64,000 nucleotides of DNA. Origin: Zygnema cylindricum (taxonomy: Eukaryota > Streptophyta > Zygnematophyceae > Zygnematales > Zygnemataceae). A program made the translations under genes and the position numbers. The notes beneath the pieces are model-generated. The model did no database searches. It had not been told where the DNA came from and saw only the letters and a program-made list of their open reading frames with translations. Every line of letters starts with the position of its first letter. Position 1 is the first letter of the stretch. Positions 46,684 to 56,542 of the stretch are shown here, in pieces. The stretch lies in assembly GCA_037447655.1 (NCBI GenBank), contig JBBHKE010003457.1, forward strand, positions 186,001 to 250,000, given 5' to 3'.

Positions 46684-47293
46684 TAGTGCTGTGGACCTCG
46701 GCCGATAAGCGACATGTAGGTCTTTGGGGCCTCCCAATAATTGATATATCGGGCCACATATCGGTTATTGGACAAATCAGCGAGACCTACTTCATCAGCT
46801 TCCTGATATATAATATCTAGAAAACAAGCATAAGGGGATTATCAAAGTGCGGCCTTTTGTATGGTTGTCCCCAGGAATGGTCCACATCGCTTCCGTTTCT
46901 GCATTGTTGCAGGTTGCTGTACTTCACATATTTTCCTAGCGGTTGTATTTAATGAATGTGCTGTACTGCTGTCACATGGCGAGGTGTGACATATTAGGGT
47001 GTCCATACTCCACGATGATGAAGGACGGTCACATCTTTAGAATCCCGTAAAAACAATCTTGTAGTACATTTTGTCGTACATTTTAGTACGCTATACACAT
47101 GTACTAAATCGTACATAACTACATTTTATAGCACAACCGATATGTTATATCGCGATAAATATCGTTTGGTGGCAAATTCTTGCCAATACCAATTTAGGAG
47201 TCAAAGCCAATAATATCAGTAAATTGACTGACCGATTTTACATATCATTTATCTGACATATTGGTTTTGTCCGACCACCAATGCACAACACTA
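46684..47293. mobile_element. Possible hAT-like MITE
   Basis: Starts TAGTGCTGTG and ends CACAACACTA: inverted ends with one mismatch and the TAGTG.TGTG form seen in hAT elements. The flanking 8 bases (gtgagcac/attaacac) match at five positions only, so the target duplication is doubtful. The interior repeats CCGATA/CCGATT words and has no coding potential. Confidence 0.35.
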
Positions 47294-47438
47294 ATTAACA
47301 CTCATGCATCTACAATGAGCCGAGTGAAAACATTTTTTTAACAGACAAACCCCAAACCTTCAAACCTTCTCCAATCTATCGAGAATATTCAAATTTCTTA
47401 CCACAAAACCGAGCCCCAATCTGCTTTCTGGCACATAC

Positions 47439-47478
47439 CTGGACCGATTGCCATCACCGTTTTGGATCCCGCTGCCAC
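47439..47478 (-). CDS. PTH2: PTH2 exon, VAAGSKTVMAIGP
   Basis: Acceptor GGGCGCAG, donor GTATGT. Encodes VAAGSKTVMAIGP and leaves one base (phase 1). The following exon is not located. Confidence 0.85.
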
Positions 47479-50400
47479 CTGCGCCCCATCCACACTATTT
47501 TTGGTTCTGATGATAGGCCATCCTCGGGATTCGGGATACTTCTCAGTTTATTACTAGGACCAGGTGATTATTCTGCCGCTTGGACAATGTTAAAACTAAC
47601 TGAAAATATCCATAAGAACCTCAACTATTTGAAACATCCAATTCCTCTCCCACTCGTTTGATCCATCCTGTCTTTCCCTCCTCTTTAAGTTACTTTAGGA
47701 TCACTTTGGATAGTGTGGATCTTGAGGGTCAGGATTTCACCTGCGTCCTTCCAGCGTCAGTCACCACACAAGTGGGCAAATTGAGCTGCTCAGCTCTCCC
47801 TTTCAACTCGTTCCTGAAAACCCAACATTTTGCAAGAAACAAGTTGAGAAAAAGACAATGAATTAAACATAGAAGATAGATAACATAGCAAACAGCATAT
47901 GCCATAGGCTCGTAACGGTGAGTGCAAATATTTAGTATGCAAGTTAGCTTATTTGATATGGCACTTGAACATTGCATATTCAAGCTGAAAGCCAGTTTCC
48001 TGCCTTTGATGGTACAAAATGATTCCTAAGTAATGAATCACAAACTACATAGACCCACATTAAAAAGTATGTTTTCATTAGTCCACATATAGCTCATCAT
48101 TTCTCCTGATAAACTTTGTGTGTACATGGCAGTGTGCTCACACATAGTTGAAAACAAAAGACAGCGGGCATCACCGAGTTCAAAGAATAGAGATGGTGCT
48201 CCATTGCCGGTCAACTCGCTAACCCTACATTAACAGTTCAGTTCAACTAAGTGGAGCTCCCGGCATGAAGAGAAGGAAAGGGACTATGATGATAGACAAA
48301 GAGTAAAATAAGTTCACATAAAGAACACTAAGCTGCAGGTATAACTTAAGTCCTCTCATCACAAAACAATAAAAAAAATATTGGAAGAAAAAAAATCAAT
48401 GGAAGAAAAAAGGTGTGGGAAGAGACAAATTGTAGAATGAATGCACTCTAATTATTGTGTTCCGAAAAAGGTATAGTGAAAATCATGCATCCCCACGCCC
48501 CTCAACGGCCAGAGGGTAAAACATTTTTCCTCTCACATCTCCTGTTGGTTTTTGCAGGACACAACAATTTTTGGCTGCCCGCAGTTCTCGTAATGCTGAA
48601 GCAAAGTGCGATTCCTGTCGATTCCCACCAATTCACGAGACGCTCTTTCATTAAAAAGTAATATAAGAAAAAAGAGGGAGAAAGAGGAGGGGAGGGGGGG
48701 GGAGACATAAACGGAATGAAAATTGATGCACCAGTCACACTGACTTATTGGGTCTTGAAGAATCATTGCGTATATATGTATGAATCACACTGATGTACAC
48801 CAAAGGGACGTTTACATAGATAATAGAATAGTGTGGAATCACATTTTTAATGTCCATACCACATGCCGACAAAACTCACACTAATGCTGTAGAAACATAT
48901 ACTTGTGTTCAGAACCTTTCGTATTCTTCAAAAATATATATCTCAAAAATAAGCACAGGTTCACTACAAATAGGGAGACAACTAGAAAAAAATGTCCGTG
49001 TGTGAATTGTTGTTTCACATGCAGTCAACGTGAGTGACGTGGCAAGTCGTGTCTATTTTCGGGCACTCAAACATATTTAGTGTATTTTCAGCAATTTATT
49101 TTTTCTTGACAAGGAGCAATGTATGACGATTGAGATTGATTTTTTTTTTTTTTGATGAGAATAAGTACTCTGCGCCCCCATGTTGGTTGCCTCCATGTTG
49201 GCTATGTTCATGTTATCCATGTTGGCTGCATCCATAGTAGCAATGTCGCTGGGTCGTGCACATTCGGAACATAAAAATCCACTTTCACTGTCAGGTTAGT
49301 GCAAGGTGCTCTTGTGCTGGAAATTTCTACTTTATGAAATAGTTTTACTTGTAACTAACAGGCCACGAGTGGATTCCTACTGTGGACTGTTTCGTTTCTA
49401 TGCGGCAATTAGCCTATTAGTAGCAGGCTAAGGCTTTCATTCTTATAAGGCGGTTACGCTCGCATCCACGCGTTAGAATCTCGCATGCGACAAACTCCTG
49501 GCCCCATGTGCCAGTGGTGCAGTTTGATTTGTAAGGTTTCGTTTGTATGCATGTGGCCTAGCGACAGCTGGCGCCAACACTTTCATTCATTAAGATCTGA
49601 AAAGCACCCTGTTATGTAGTCAATAGTAAGAGAATGGCTGTTTTATATTATATTTTCGATAACACATTCTTGCAAGAAAAGTGTGCGTGATTCAGCACAT
49701 AATTCCGCAGAAAGATGCTCAGAATGCCCACCTTGTTCAGATCGTTGTTTTTCTTTTTTAAAAAAAAAAGGAACTTTTTTTTGTTCATTTTAAGAAGAAG
49801 GTGTGAGGGAGAGGGAGGGGAAGGAGAGGGAGGGAGGGAGAGGGAAGAGGGGGGAGGAGAGAGAAGTGGGAGGGGGAGAGTGGAGGGGGAGAGGGAGAGG
49901 GAGAGGGAGTGGACGTTCTAAGACCACAATTGACTGGGTCTATGCACATGACGCTCTCGTCAACGCAACATAAGTGGCCATAAATGGGTGTATTTTAGAG
50001 ATTCACATGAGGATTTAATGAGGTCAAAGAGAGACATCAAGGTTTTCATCCCCAATTTCGGGTGCATTTCGACTTCCAAAATTTTCATCTATCTCGGTAT
50101 CTACTGAGGGTCACCGAGGGGTTCATCCCAACTTTTGCGAGGTTGTACACAATTCTTTCTAATTCCTTTCCCTTTCTTAGGGCTTTCCAGAATCTAACAG
50201 GTCATCACCTTGGGAAAAAGCACAGCTTCCGGGTTTTGGGTTGGAAGGAGAGAGAGCTCACGAGCACACTGGGCAGCCACCTTTCCGCTTCCCATTTTCA
50301 GGTCCAACCGAACCACCAGCACCTATGGAGCCCCGTGACATCCGTCACATGGGCAAAAGAACGTGACAGACATGTCCATCAATACCAATTTACGACACAC

Positions 50401-50939
50401 TAATTTTGAACAAACTTCTGAGGAAACAAAGGGGATCTATTAGTACAGAACATGGCTTGCAACTCGTTTTCCTCCTTTCCCGCTTTCCCACTTTCCCCTT
50501 TCCCACTTCGCCTCCCTCTCTTCTGTTCCTCCCTCCCTCTCTCCCCATCTTGAGATCTCCTCCGGGGATCTGGAAGACAACATAAACCACTATCCTTTCC
50601 CCCTCTCCCTTCCCCTTCCCATTCCCCCTCTCCATCTCCCTCCCTCACCATTTTGAGCTCTTCTCCATCAGATACTCCTCCGTTCCCTCCCCCACCACTC
50701 CCACTGCTAGACGCTTTCATCTGCCCTGCTGCCCCTCTACTCAGTGGCCGCCTTTTGGCCCCCTTATTGCCCTCCGATTTGGAGCTGCCCTCTGTCTGAG
50801 TTCCATCCACACTATTTCTGGTGCCCACCACACGATCCAGCCAAAATCCAACCGCTATTCCAGCCAATGCACTAGGTACAATGTAAATCGCTTTTCCAAT
50901 CACATTCTGCCACCTGTCCCGCCCAGTTTGTTTGGTTTC
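47439..50939 (-). CDS. PTH2: Peptidyl-tRNA hydrolase 2 family protein (PTH2/PTRH2 type)
   Basis: Five exons are recognised on the minus strand: 50939-50649, 50322-50262, 48614-48537, 47813-47741 and 47478-47439. They encode an N-terminal membrane anchor (IYIVPSALAGIAVGFWLD), a long Ser/Gly-rich linker, then the PTH2 core: VLVVRLDLKMGSGKVAAQCA, HYENCGQPKIVVSC, LKGRAEQLNLPTCVVTDAGR and TQVAAGSKTVMAIGP. PTH2 enzymes free tRNA from peptidyl-tRNA released by stalled ribosomes. The conserved TDAGRTQ and GSKTV..IGP segments carry active-site residues known for the family. The anchor resembles that of the mitochondrial human protein, so an organelle-membrane location is likely. One exon (around the conserved HAA after AAQC) and the last exon (normally ending VTGHLKL) were not found, nor was the first. 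Phases of neighbouring exons 1-2 and 3-4-5 match. Confidence 0.88.
47741..47813 (-). CDS. PTH2: PTH2 exon, NELKGRAEQLNLPTCVVTDAGRTQ
   Basis: Acceptor GGGTTTTCAG, donor GTGAAA. Carries VVTDAGRTQ, the catalytic-Asp segment of the family. Phase matches both neighbours. Confidence 0.9.
48537..48614 (-). CDS. PTH2: PTH2 exon, NRTLLQHYENCGQPKIVV
   Basis: Donor GTGAGA in phase 2, matching the next exon. The YENCGQPKIVV core is diagnostic. The acceptor may be AATCGACAG (48615) or an upstream GAAAGAG closer to the pyrimidine tract, which would add a few residues. Confidence 0.85.
49795..49918. repeat. GA-rich tract
   Basis: Imperfect GAGGGA/GGGAGA repeats, in an intron of the PTH2 gene. Similar polypurine or polypyrimidine tracts occur at 48665-48705, 50460-50660, 53055-53540 and 58150-58400. 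Confidence 0.9.
50262..50322 (-). CDS. PTH2: PTH2 exon, VLVVRLDLKMGSGKVAAQCA
   Basis: Acceptor CTCCATAG, donor GTGAGC. This is the first beta strand and Lys-containing KMGSGK loop of the PTH2 fold. Enters in phase 0 and leaves in phase 1. Confidence 0.9.
50649..50939 (-). CDS. PTH2: PTH2 exon with membrane anchor and linker
   Basis: Acceptor CTCCTGCAG, donor GTGAGG, 97 codons. RDRWQNVIGKA is followed by IYIVPSALAGIAVGFWLD (membrane segment) and a Ser/Gly/Lys linker ending EELKM, in phase with the next exon. The first exon upstream is not found. Confidence 0.8.
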
Positions 50940-52720
50940 CTGCAGGAGTTATGAGCGAACAAGTAAACAAAAAACCAATGTAGTAAACATCAGTATGAAT
51001 GAACGAGTGAGTAACTAAATGAGAAGTCAAAAGTAAGGAAAGAGATGAATAAACGAACAAAAGATTTTTTTTTAAAGAAAAAACGGGGAAGGTTTCAGAG
51101 ATGTCAATGCATGAAATGCAGGTTAGTAATGAAAAGAATCAAAGTCAATGCAGCCAACAAGAGATGCAACTAAAGACAATAAGCTCGAGACCTGAAAAGT
51201 ATAAAAGTTTAAGAAGACATACTATACTTATTTTTTTGAAGGCATAATTGTAAAAGAGCACACATGGCAAGTAAGCATTACGAACAACAACTGCCGATTG
51301 GTACCACATTGGCACCATAACCTAGAATAAATACACCGACAAATGTCCAAAACAGTATACTCTTACTTTGACGAATCAAAATGGAAAGACTATGTTAAAT
51401 CATATGCTCAACAAACTTTACCCTCCGGTGTTTACTGCACTTTGTCTATAATATCACTCAGTGAAGGTCCCTAGAGAAACAAGTGTCAACCAGTTAAAGA
51501 GGTCGTGATAGGTGTTCTCTACCTATAATCCATTGGTTCAATTCGCCGCTTCACTGGTTGCGGTAACCTTCTTGTCAACACAAGTTCGTTCAAAAAAAGG
51601 AATAGTGCATGGAAAATTTGATACTATTTTTTCAGAAATCCAAGAGTTAAAACATTTTTCTGCCCCAAGCTGCACACTTTCACTGAATCTTCTAGTGAGT
51701 TTTCACCTGAAATACGAACTGCCATTCGGCTTTTCAAAAACATGGTTCTCCGTACAATTACATTCAATATACCGCCAGAGGTTCGGTTCGGAGAGCTCGC
51801 CTTCTCTCGCCAAAATAGCCCCGTGCCGCGAGTTGTCTGCATTCTTTCGCCGCCACACCCGCACCCGCACCTGAGCCAAAGGCAGCTCAAGGTGAGCTCC
51901 TCCACAAGTGCACTAAATGCTGCAAACTGCCAAGTTTCAAAATGTTACATCGTAGTTTAAAGTGCTAAAAGGTATGGACTATGGAGACACTACACCGCGC
52001 ATCGTTATTAGTGTCAACGACACTAATTTGGGTTCTTAAAATTTTGTTTTTTTTCCAAAAATAGTATACGTGATTTTAATTTTCCCTTGACTTTAATTGA
52101 GGCTCCGTACAAAATAGCGCCAAGACCGAAAGTACAGCGATATATATTTAGTGTGGTGTACGGATGATGTCAAACCGTACAAATTTGTACCTTTTTACTT
52201 GAAAATATTCAAAATTAATTATAAATTATGCGCGCATGCATATGAACATGCGCTAAAAAAATGGGTTCACTCTCGTCGCCAAAAACCTCGTTCGCACACG
52301 ATCTCCTATAATCGCCTATTCTGCAGTGTGAACATAAAATATGTTCGCATGTGCAAAGTCACGATCTTATAGTTAAAGAAGTGAACTGTTTTTATTTTAC
52401 AAGTCCACATAAACCGTCTTAAAACTGCGTACTCTTGCTTCATGTGATTATTTCCTGTTCAGTTTATATAAACACTATAACACGTATTTTGTCCAATTAG
52501 CGTCAATATGTACTCTATTTCGGTGCAACGAACGAATATAGCGTAAATGTTTATTCTAATATCGTGTCTATATGTGATTTCACTCCCAATTAGAATTAAT
52601 GTATACGTTAATAAGGGGTCGAAGTGACAATGGACCACAAATTACAATTAATGAATTAAAATAAATAGAATAAAAATACAACATTCGGCGTTGATGATAT
52701 TTGGGACAGCTTAACGCCAA
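50940..52720. other. Region upstream of the PTH2 exons, nothing firm
   Basis: Should hold the PTH2 first exon and promoter. A 21-bp hairpin with 9-base arms (ATTAGTGTC/GACACTAAT) is at 52007-52027. An exon-like stretch at about 51880-51935 (minus, AG...CAG/GTGCGG) does not join in frame. Confidence 0.3.
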
Positions 52721-53054
52721 ATGCGGACAATCCACAGAAAAATGGATCCCTTATTGAACAAATCTCATCCATCCATTTTTTTTTGTTTTTTTAGGGATCT
52801 GACGCTGCGCCGTCCTTTTGGCAAACAAACAGATCTCATTCGTTTCATGAAGAACAGGCAAAAATACTGCCGCCACCTTCATTTCGTTTCCATGGATTCG
52901 AGGTCGCATGTGGCGGCTCCTTCACCCTCTGCATATGGCGTGTCACTCCATTTACCTCTTCATTGCCTCCGCCCCTCTTTCACGCTCCCTTTTCATCCAA
53001 ATCTACCTATGCTGATCTCCCTCTTTTCTTTTTCAAAGTTTTTTAAAATATGCT

Positions 53055-53540
53055 CCCTCTCGTTTATGCCCTCTCCCTCTACCTCTCTCTCTCTCTCCCT
53101 CTCAATCTATCTCCATTCCCTCTCCCTTTCCCTCTCCTTCCCCCCTCCCTCTCCCTCTCTCTTTCCCTCTCCCTTCCCTACTCTCTCACATTCCATCTCC
53201 CTTTCCTTCTCCTTCACACCCTCTCGATATGCCGCACTATCTCTCTTCCCCTATTCCTCTCCCTCTCCCCACTCCCTCGATCTGTCGCTATCTCTCCCTC
53301 CCCCTTTTCCTCTCCCTTCCACACTCTCTCTTCCTCTCCCTCTCCCTTTCCCTCTCCCTCTCCTTCTCGCCCTCTTCATCTGCCGTATTATCTCCCTCCC
53401 TCGATCTCCCTCTATCTCTCCCTCTCCCTGTTCCTCTCCCATTTCCGTTTCCCTACACTCAAAATCATGTGGTTTCTCCTTCCCTTTCTCCCTCTTTCAT
53501 TTACTCCCCTTTTTCCCTCTCCCATTTCCTCCCCCATTAA
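53055..53540 (+). repeat. CT-rich low-complexity block
   Basis: Imperfect CTCCCTCTC repeats with embedded CGATCTGCCGC-like words recurring at about 53225, 53278 and 53375, suggesting a 50-100 bp higher-order unit. It forces Leu/Pro/Ser-rich open frames that are not genes. Confidence 0.88.
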
Positions 53541-53606
53541 AATTACACATTAATGTCACTAATATTTTTAACTAACTCCATTGTTGCATTTTTTTCTTTG
53601 TTGTAG

Positions 53607-53672
53607 GCACGGGATTTCATTCAGAGAGTTGATTGTGAGGGAGGAACAAATGCACGGATTGTGGGAATGTGA
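53607..53672 (+). CDS. Possible terminal exon of an unidentified plus-strand gene
   Basis: A T-rich tract TTTTTTCTTTGTTGTAG precedes GCACGGGATTTC, reading ARDFIQRVDCEGGTNARIV then GM and TGA. Composition and codons look coding, unlike the flanks, and AT-rich sequence suitable for polyadenylation follows. Upstream, a T-run and TAG at about 52795 precede another coding-like stretch to about 52905, but I cannot join them. Confidence 0.3.
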   Translation, partial: ARDFIQRVDCEGGTNARIVGM

Positions 53673-54170
53673 TGTTATTTACTCCATTTATTATTAGTAC
53701 TTCCAAACACATTTTTACATGAGTTAGAGAAGGTTATTAGAATATCATTTGTTACAAAGGGTAATTTTTATGGGCGATGTACATTTCGTTTATGTAGACT
53801 AATATTTTATTTAAGTTTGAAAAATAGGTTGGTTGTACATATTGTAGTTTTTTTATGGTGAACCTCTTTGTCATTCTTAGGCGAAAAGGATTGAATTTAT
53901 TTCCAAGTGTATTATTGTAATTTGTAATATATATATAATTGTAATTTATTTTGATGTTGTTGCATAAGACGGGTGCTGTGATTTTAATTCTCCATGTTTT
54001 GTAAATGTTAAGCGATACACTTGATGAAGTGCGTGGGCATTGCTAACTATTTTGGTTGTCACACATGTGATTGTTCTTTCTCAATCTCTTTTTTTTTTGT
54101 TGTCACATTTTTCATTTTATTATTTATTTTATCTCATTCAATCTCCCTTTTTTTGTCTCTCTCTCTCTCC

Positions 54171-54596
54171 CTTATGGTACTCAGCGACGAGACTGTCTCG
54201 TTGCTGAATGGTATCTTTTTCTATCCTGCAAGTCAACGACGAGAATTTCTCGGTGTTGAATGGCATGTTTCATTTTTCACCATTCAGCACCTACACTGTG
54301 TCAAAACAAGGTCTTATGGTTCTCAGCGACGAGACTGTCGCGTCGCTGAATGTTATATTTTACTATCTTGCCAGTCAACGATAAGAATTTCTCGGTGCTG
54401 AATGGCATGTTTCATTTTTCACCATTCAGCACAAAAAATGTGTCAAAACAAGGTCTTATGGTACTCTACGACGAAACTGTCTCGTCGCTGAATGGTATTT
54501 TTTTCTATCCTGCCAGTCAACGACGAGAATTTCTCGGTGCTGAATGGCATGTTTCATTTTTCACCATTCAGCACCGACACTATGTCAACACAACAC
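54171..54596 (+). repeat. 142-bp tandem repeat, three copies, with palindromes
   Basis: Units start at 54171, 54313 and 54455 (CTTATGGT.CTC). Each has a near-perfect palindrome CAGCGACGAGAC/GTCTCGTCGCTG, then GTCAACGACGAGAATTTCTC, then TGAATGG...CCATTCA flanking GCATGTTTCATTTTTCA. A further degenerate palindrome CATTCAGCGACGATG...TCGCTGAATG lies at 54818-54848. Confidence 0.85.
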
Positions 54597-55190
54597 TATC
54601 CGTCCCTCTAGTCTTCATATTCTCCGACTTGTGTTTTTATGTTTCACATTTTTTTTTAACATCTTTAAAATCCAGCTTCATGGTTCTCTCTTTTCCTATC
54701 TGTCTCTATCCCATTCTTTCTTTATTTTTCTGTCCCTTTCTCTCACATGGTCTCTCTACTTCATATCACTGTTTGTCTTATCCTTGTTTTCTTTATGTCA
54801 TACTATAATTTTTGCCATTCAGCGACGATGCTGTGAAGTCGCTGAATGGTATATTTCACATTCGGCAAATGGGCGACCACAATGTTTCGTTGCTGAATGG
54901 GAGCATGATACTCCAAACATAGATATGAATTTACAACGTCACTAAAAAAACATTTCATCCAAATTTTTGGCCATTCAGGTATCATAAACAATATGAAAAC
55001 AAAAAAATGAAAGAGGGATATATAATATTCAAAGTCAAAGAAAGAAATACAATGTATACTGCATACTGCAGTAAAAGATAAGTAAATGTATTAACCTATA
55101 AAAAAAAACTAATCAAAAAATAAAAAAAATCCACACTATGAGTAAAAAGTTATGCAAACGGCCCGTTATCCAATATACAACGACTCCTAA
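54597..55190. other. Spacer with a degenerate palindrome unit
   Basis: Contains the 54818-54848 palindrome and a reverse ATTCAGCAACGAAAC-type motif at about 54880. No coding signal is seen. It could be the terminal region of the transposase element that follows. Confidence 0.35.
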
Positions 55191-56185
55191 TTAAACCACC
55201 TCTCTAAAAAGTGCCTCATAATCATTGTATTCCTCTAAGTCTTCGTCATGACTGGATTCATCATCTTGAATGTCGGCCTCTCGAAGGAGTTGGAGTAAAT
55301 CGGGTGCAGGAACCGAAGGAGGGGGCACCTCGTCGCCAACGAAATGATTTCGCCATTTCATTATTATGACTAGCAACTCTTGAGTAAGCATGCTCTCCTC
55401 CCATTTGCCATCATTTAATGACAATCCACATTGGATCATCGCCTTTCGTGCATATCCCATGCCATTTTTGTCCTTCATTTCGTTCACCTCTCGTATCGAA
55501 TCGCGCGCCAATGTTAAGAAAAAGGATTTACCTGGTCCAACTAACTTACCAGACCATTTCTAGCCCCTAGGTAAGGACCACTTGTGGCTCTCTACCTCCT
55601 TCATCTTCGAATCTTCTCATTTTCTTGACCACACCTCTTTGATTTTAGAAAATACAAATGAATCGACAAGTTGCACTAAATGCGTTGCACAGGGAGAAAA
55701 AAATTGGAGTGTTGTTCTCTTTGCGCGTAAAGCGGTGTTTAATTCCTCGGACATATTGTGACCGCCACAATTGTCCACTCACGTCTATCACGATCTCCTT
55801 GGTATGACCTCGGTTCGGCAATCCATTGCGGGAAGAGCGTCTTGTCGTTCCAACCTTTCAGGCCAGTACGGTAACAAACTCCTATAGAAGAGAGTAGGAA
55901 AATATATTTACTGAGGGAGGGAGAGAGAGGGCGACAAGTGTATAGGGAGGAATCAATATAAAAAACATATAACTCCATATATAATATTTTGGGTGTGGAG
56001 TACAAGGGAGAATAAGCGAGACAATAGAGTCAATATTTATAAGGAAAAAGAGTCATAAGGAAAGAAAAACACCTGGTATGTTATCGTGGATGCCCTTCAT
56101 CAGGTAATTACAGAGCTTGTTGGCGAAGATTAACATAGGAGATTTAATTCGAGGGTTCACTCCGCCCGTGAGTCGAACCATCATT
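55191..56185 (-). pseudogene. Pogo/Tigger-type DDE transposase, degenerate, with intron
   Basis: Minus strand. Exon 1 (about 56181-56073) encodes VNPRIKSPMLIFANKLCNY and GIHDNIPG. Intron 56072-55882 (GTGTTT...TCTATAG) joins in phase to VCYRTGLKGWNDKTLFPQW. After one frame change near 55775 come VDNCGGHNMSEELNTALRA (second catalytic Asp) and FFSPCATHLVQLVDSFVFS (third Asp, the LIQPLD-type motif of the pogo DDE_1 family). A TAG interrupts at about 55561, and the tail runs on in the 55511-55191 frame with acidic VPAPDLLQLLREADIQ. The first Asp region is upstream and lost at the junction with a copia gag. Confidence 0.72.
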
Positions 56186-56542
56186 TTCTTCAGTTTTACT
56201 TATAACTCCTCTAAGTGGAGCTATTGCACAGAGCTTAGCTCCCCTCACCATAAGTATCCCTTTATCCTTCTCCCTTTTTTTCCCTTCCATGGCAATGATT
56301 TTCCCTTCACCTTCCGTTACATCTGAACTCGAGTTCGTTTTCTGGGAAGCCCAAGAGGATTCTCCATAATGAGTTCCACCAAAGCCGGGTGGCGGACACC
56401 TCACTTGCCCCGAAACAATTCCCCACAAATGCTTTTCGAAAAGCAATCCCTCCATCGTAAACTCCCAATAAGTGAAGTCTGTTCCATCAAACATAGGCAC
56501 CCTAGATGGTGGGCCCATAACCTGAAATTCTATGGGCTCCAT
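56186..56542 (-). pseudogene. Copia gag fragment (N-terminal)
   Basis: ATG at 56542 lies in the LTR; MEPIEFQVMGPPSRVPMFDG crosses the primer site, followed by FEKHLWGIVSGQVRCPPPG. It is open for about 120 codons and then truncated at the transposase sequence near 56185. The LTR lies to its right. Confidence 0.8.
56505..56522 (-). promoter_or_regulatory. Primer-binding site, copia fragment at 56.5 kb
   Basis: GGTTATGGGCCCACC (minus), all 15 bases complementary to the plant initiator tRNA-Met anticodon arm, directly abutting the LTR end at 56523 and inside gag. Confidence 0.78.

Noticed and set aside
51880-51935. Exon-like FAAFSALVEELTLSCLWL on the minus strand
   Set aside because: Splice borders look fine, but joining to the PTH2 anchor exon gives a stop. 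No partner found.
52721-53575. 284-codon open frame
   Set aside because: Most of it is a CT-rich repeat read as Leu/Ser/Pro, with overlapping open frames in all plus phases. Only the first part could hold a coding exon.
54171-54596. CRISPR-like array
   Set aside because: Three near-identical 142-bp units with no unique spacers, in a eukaryotic genome.
54021-54808. Overlapping open frames in the 142-bp repeat
   Set aside because: 142 is not a multiple of three, so a repeat cannot stay in one frame; the conserved feature is the palindrome, not the protein.
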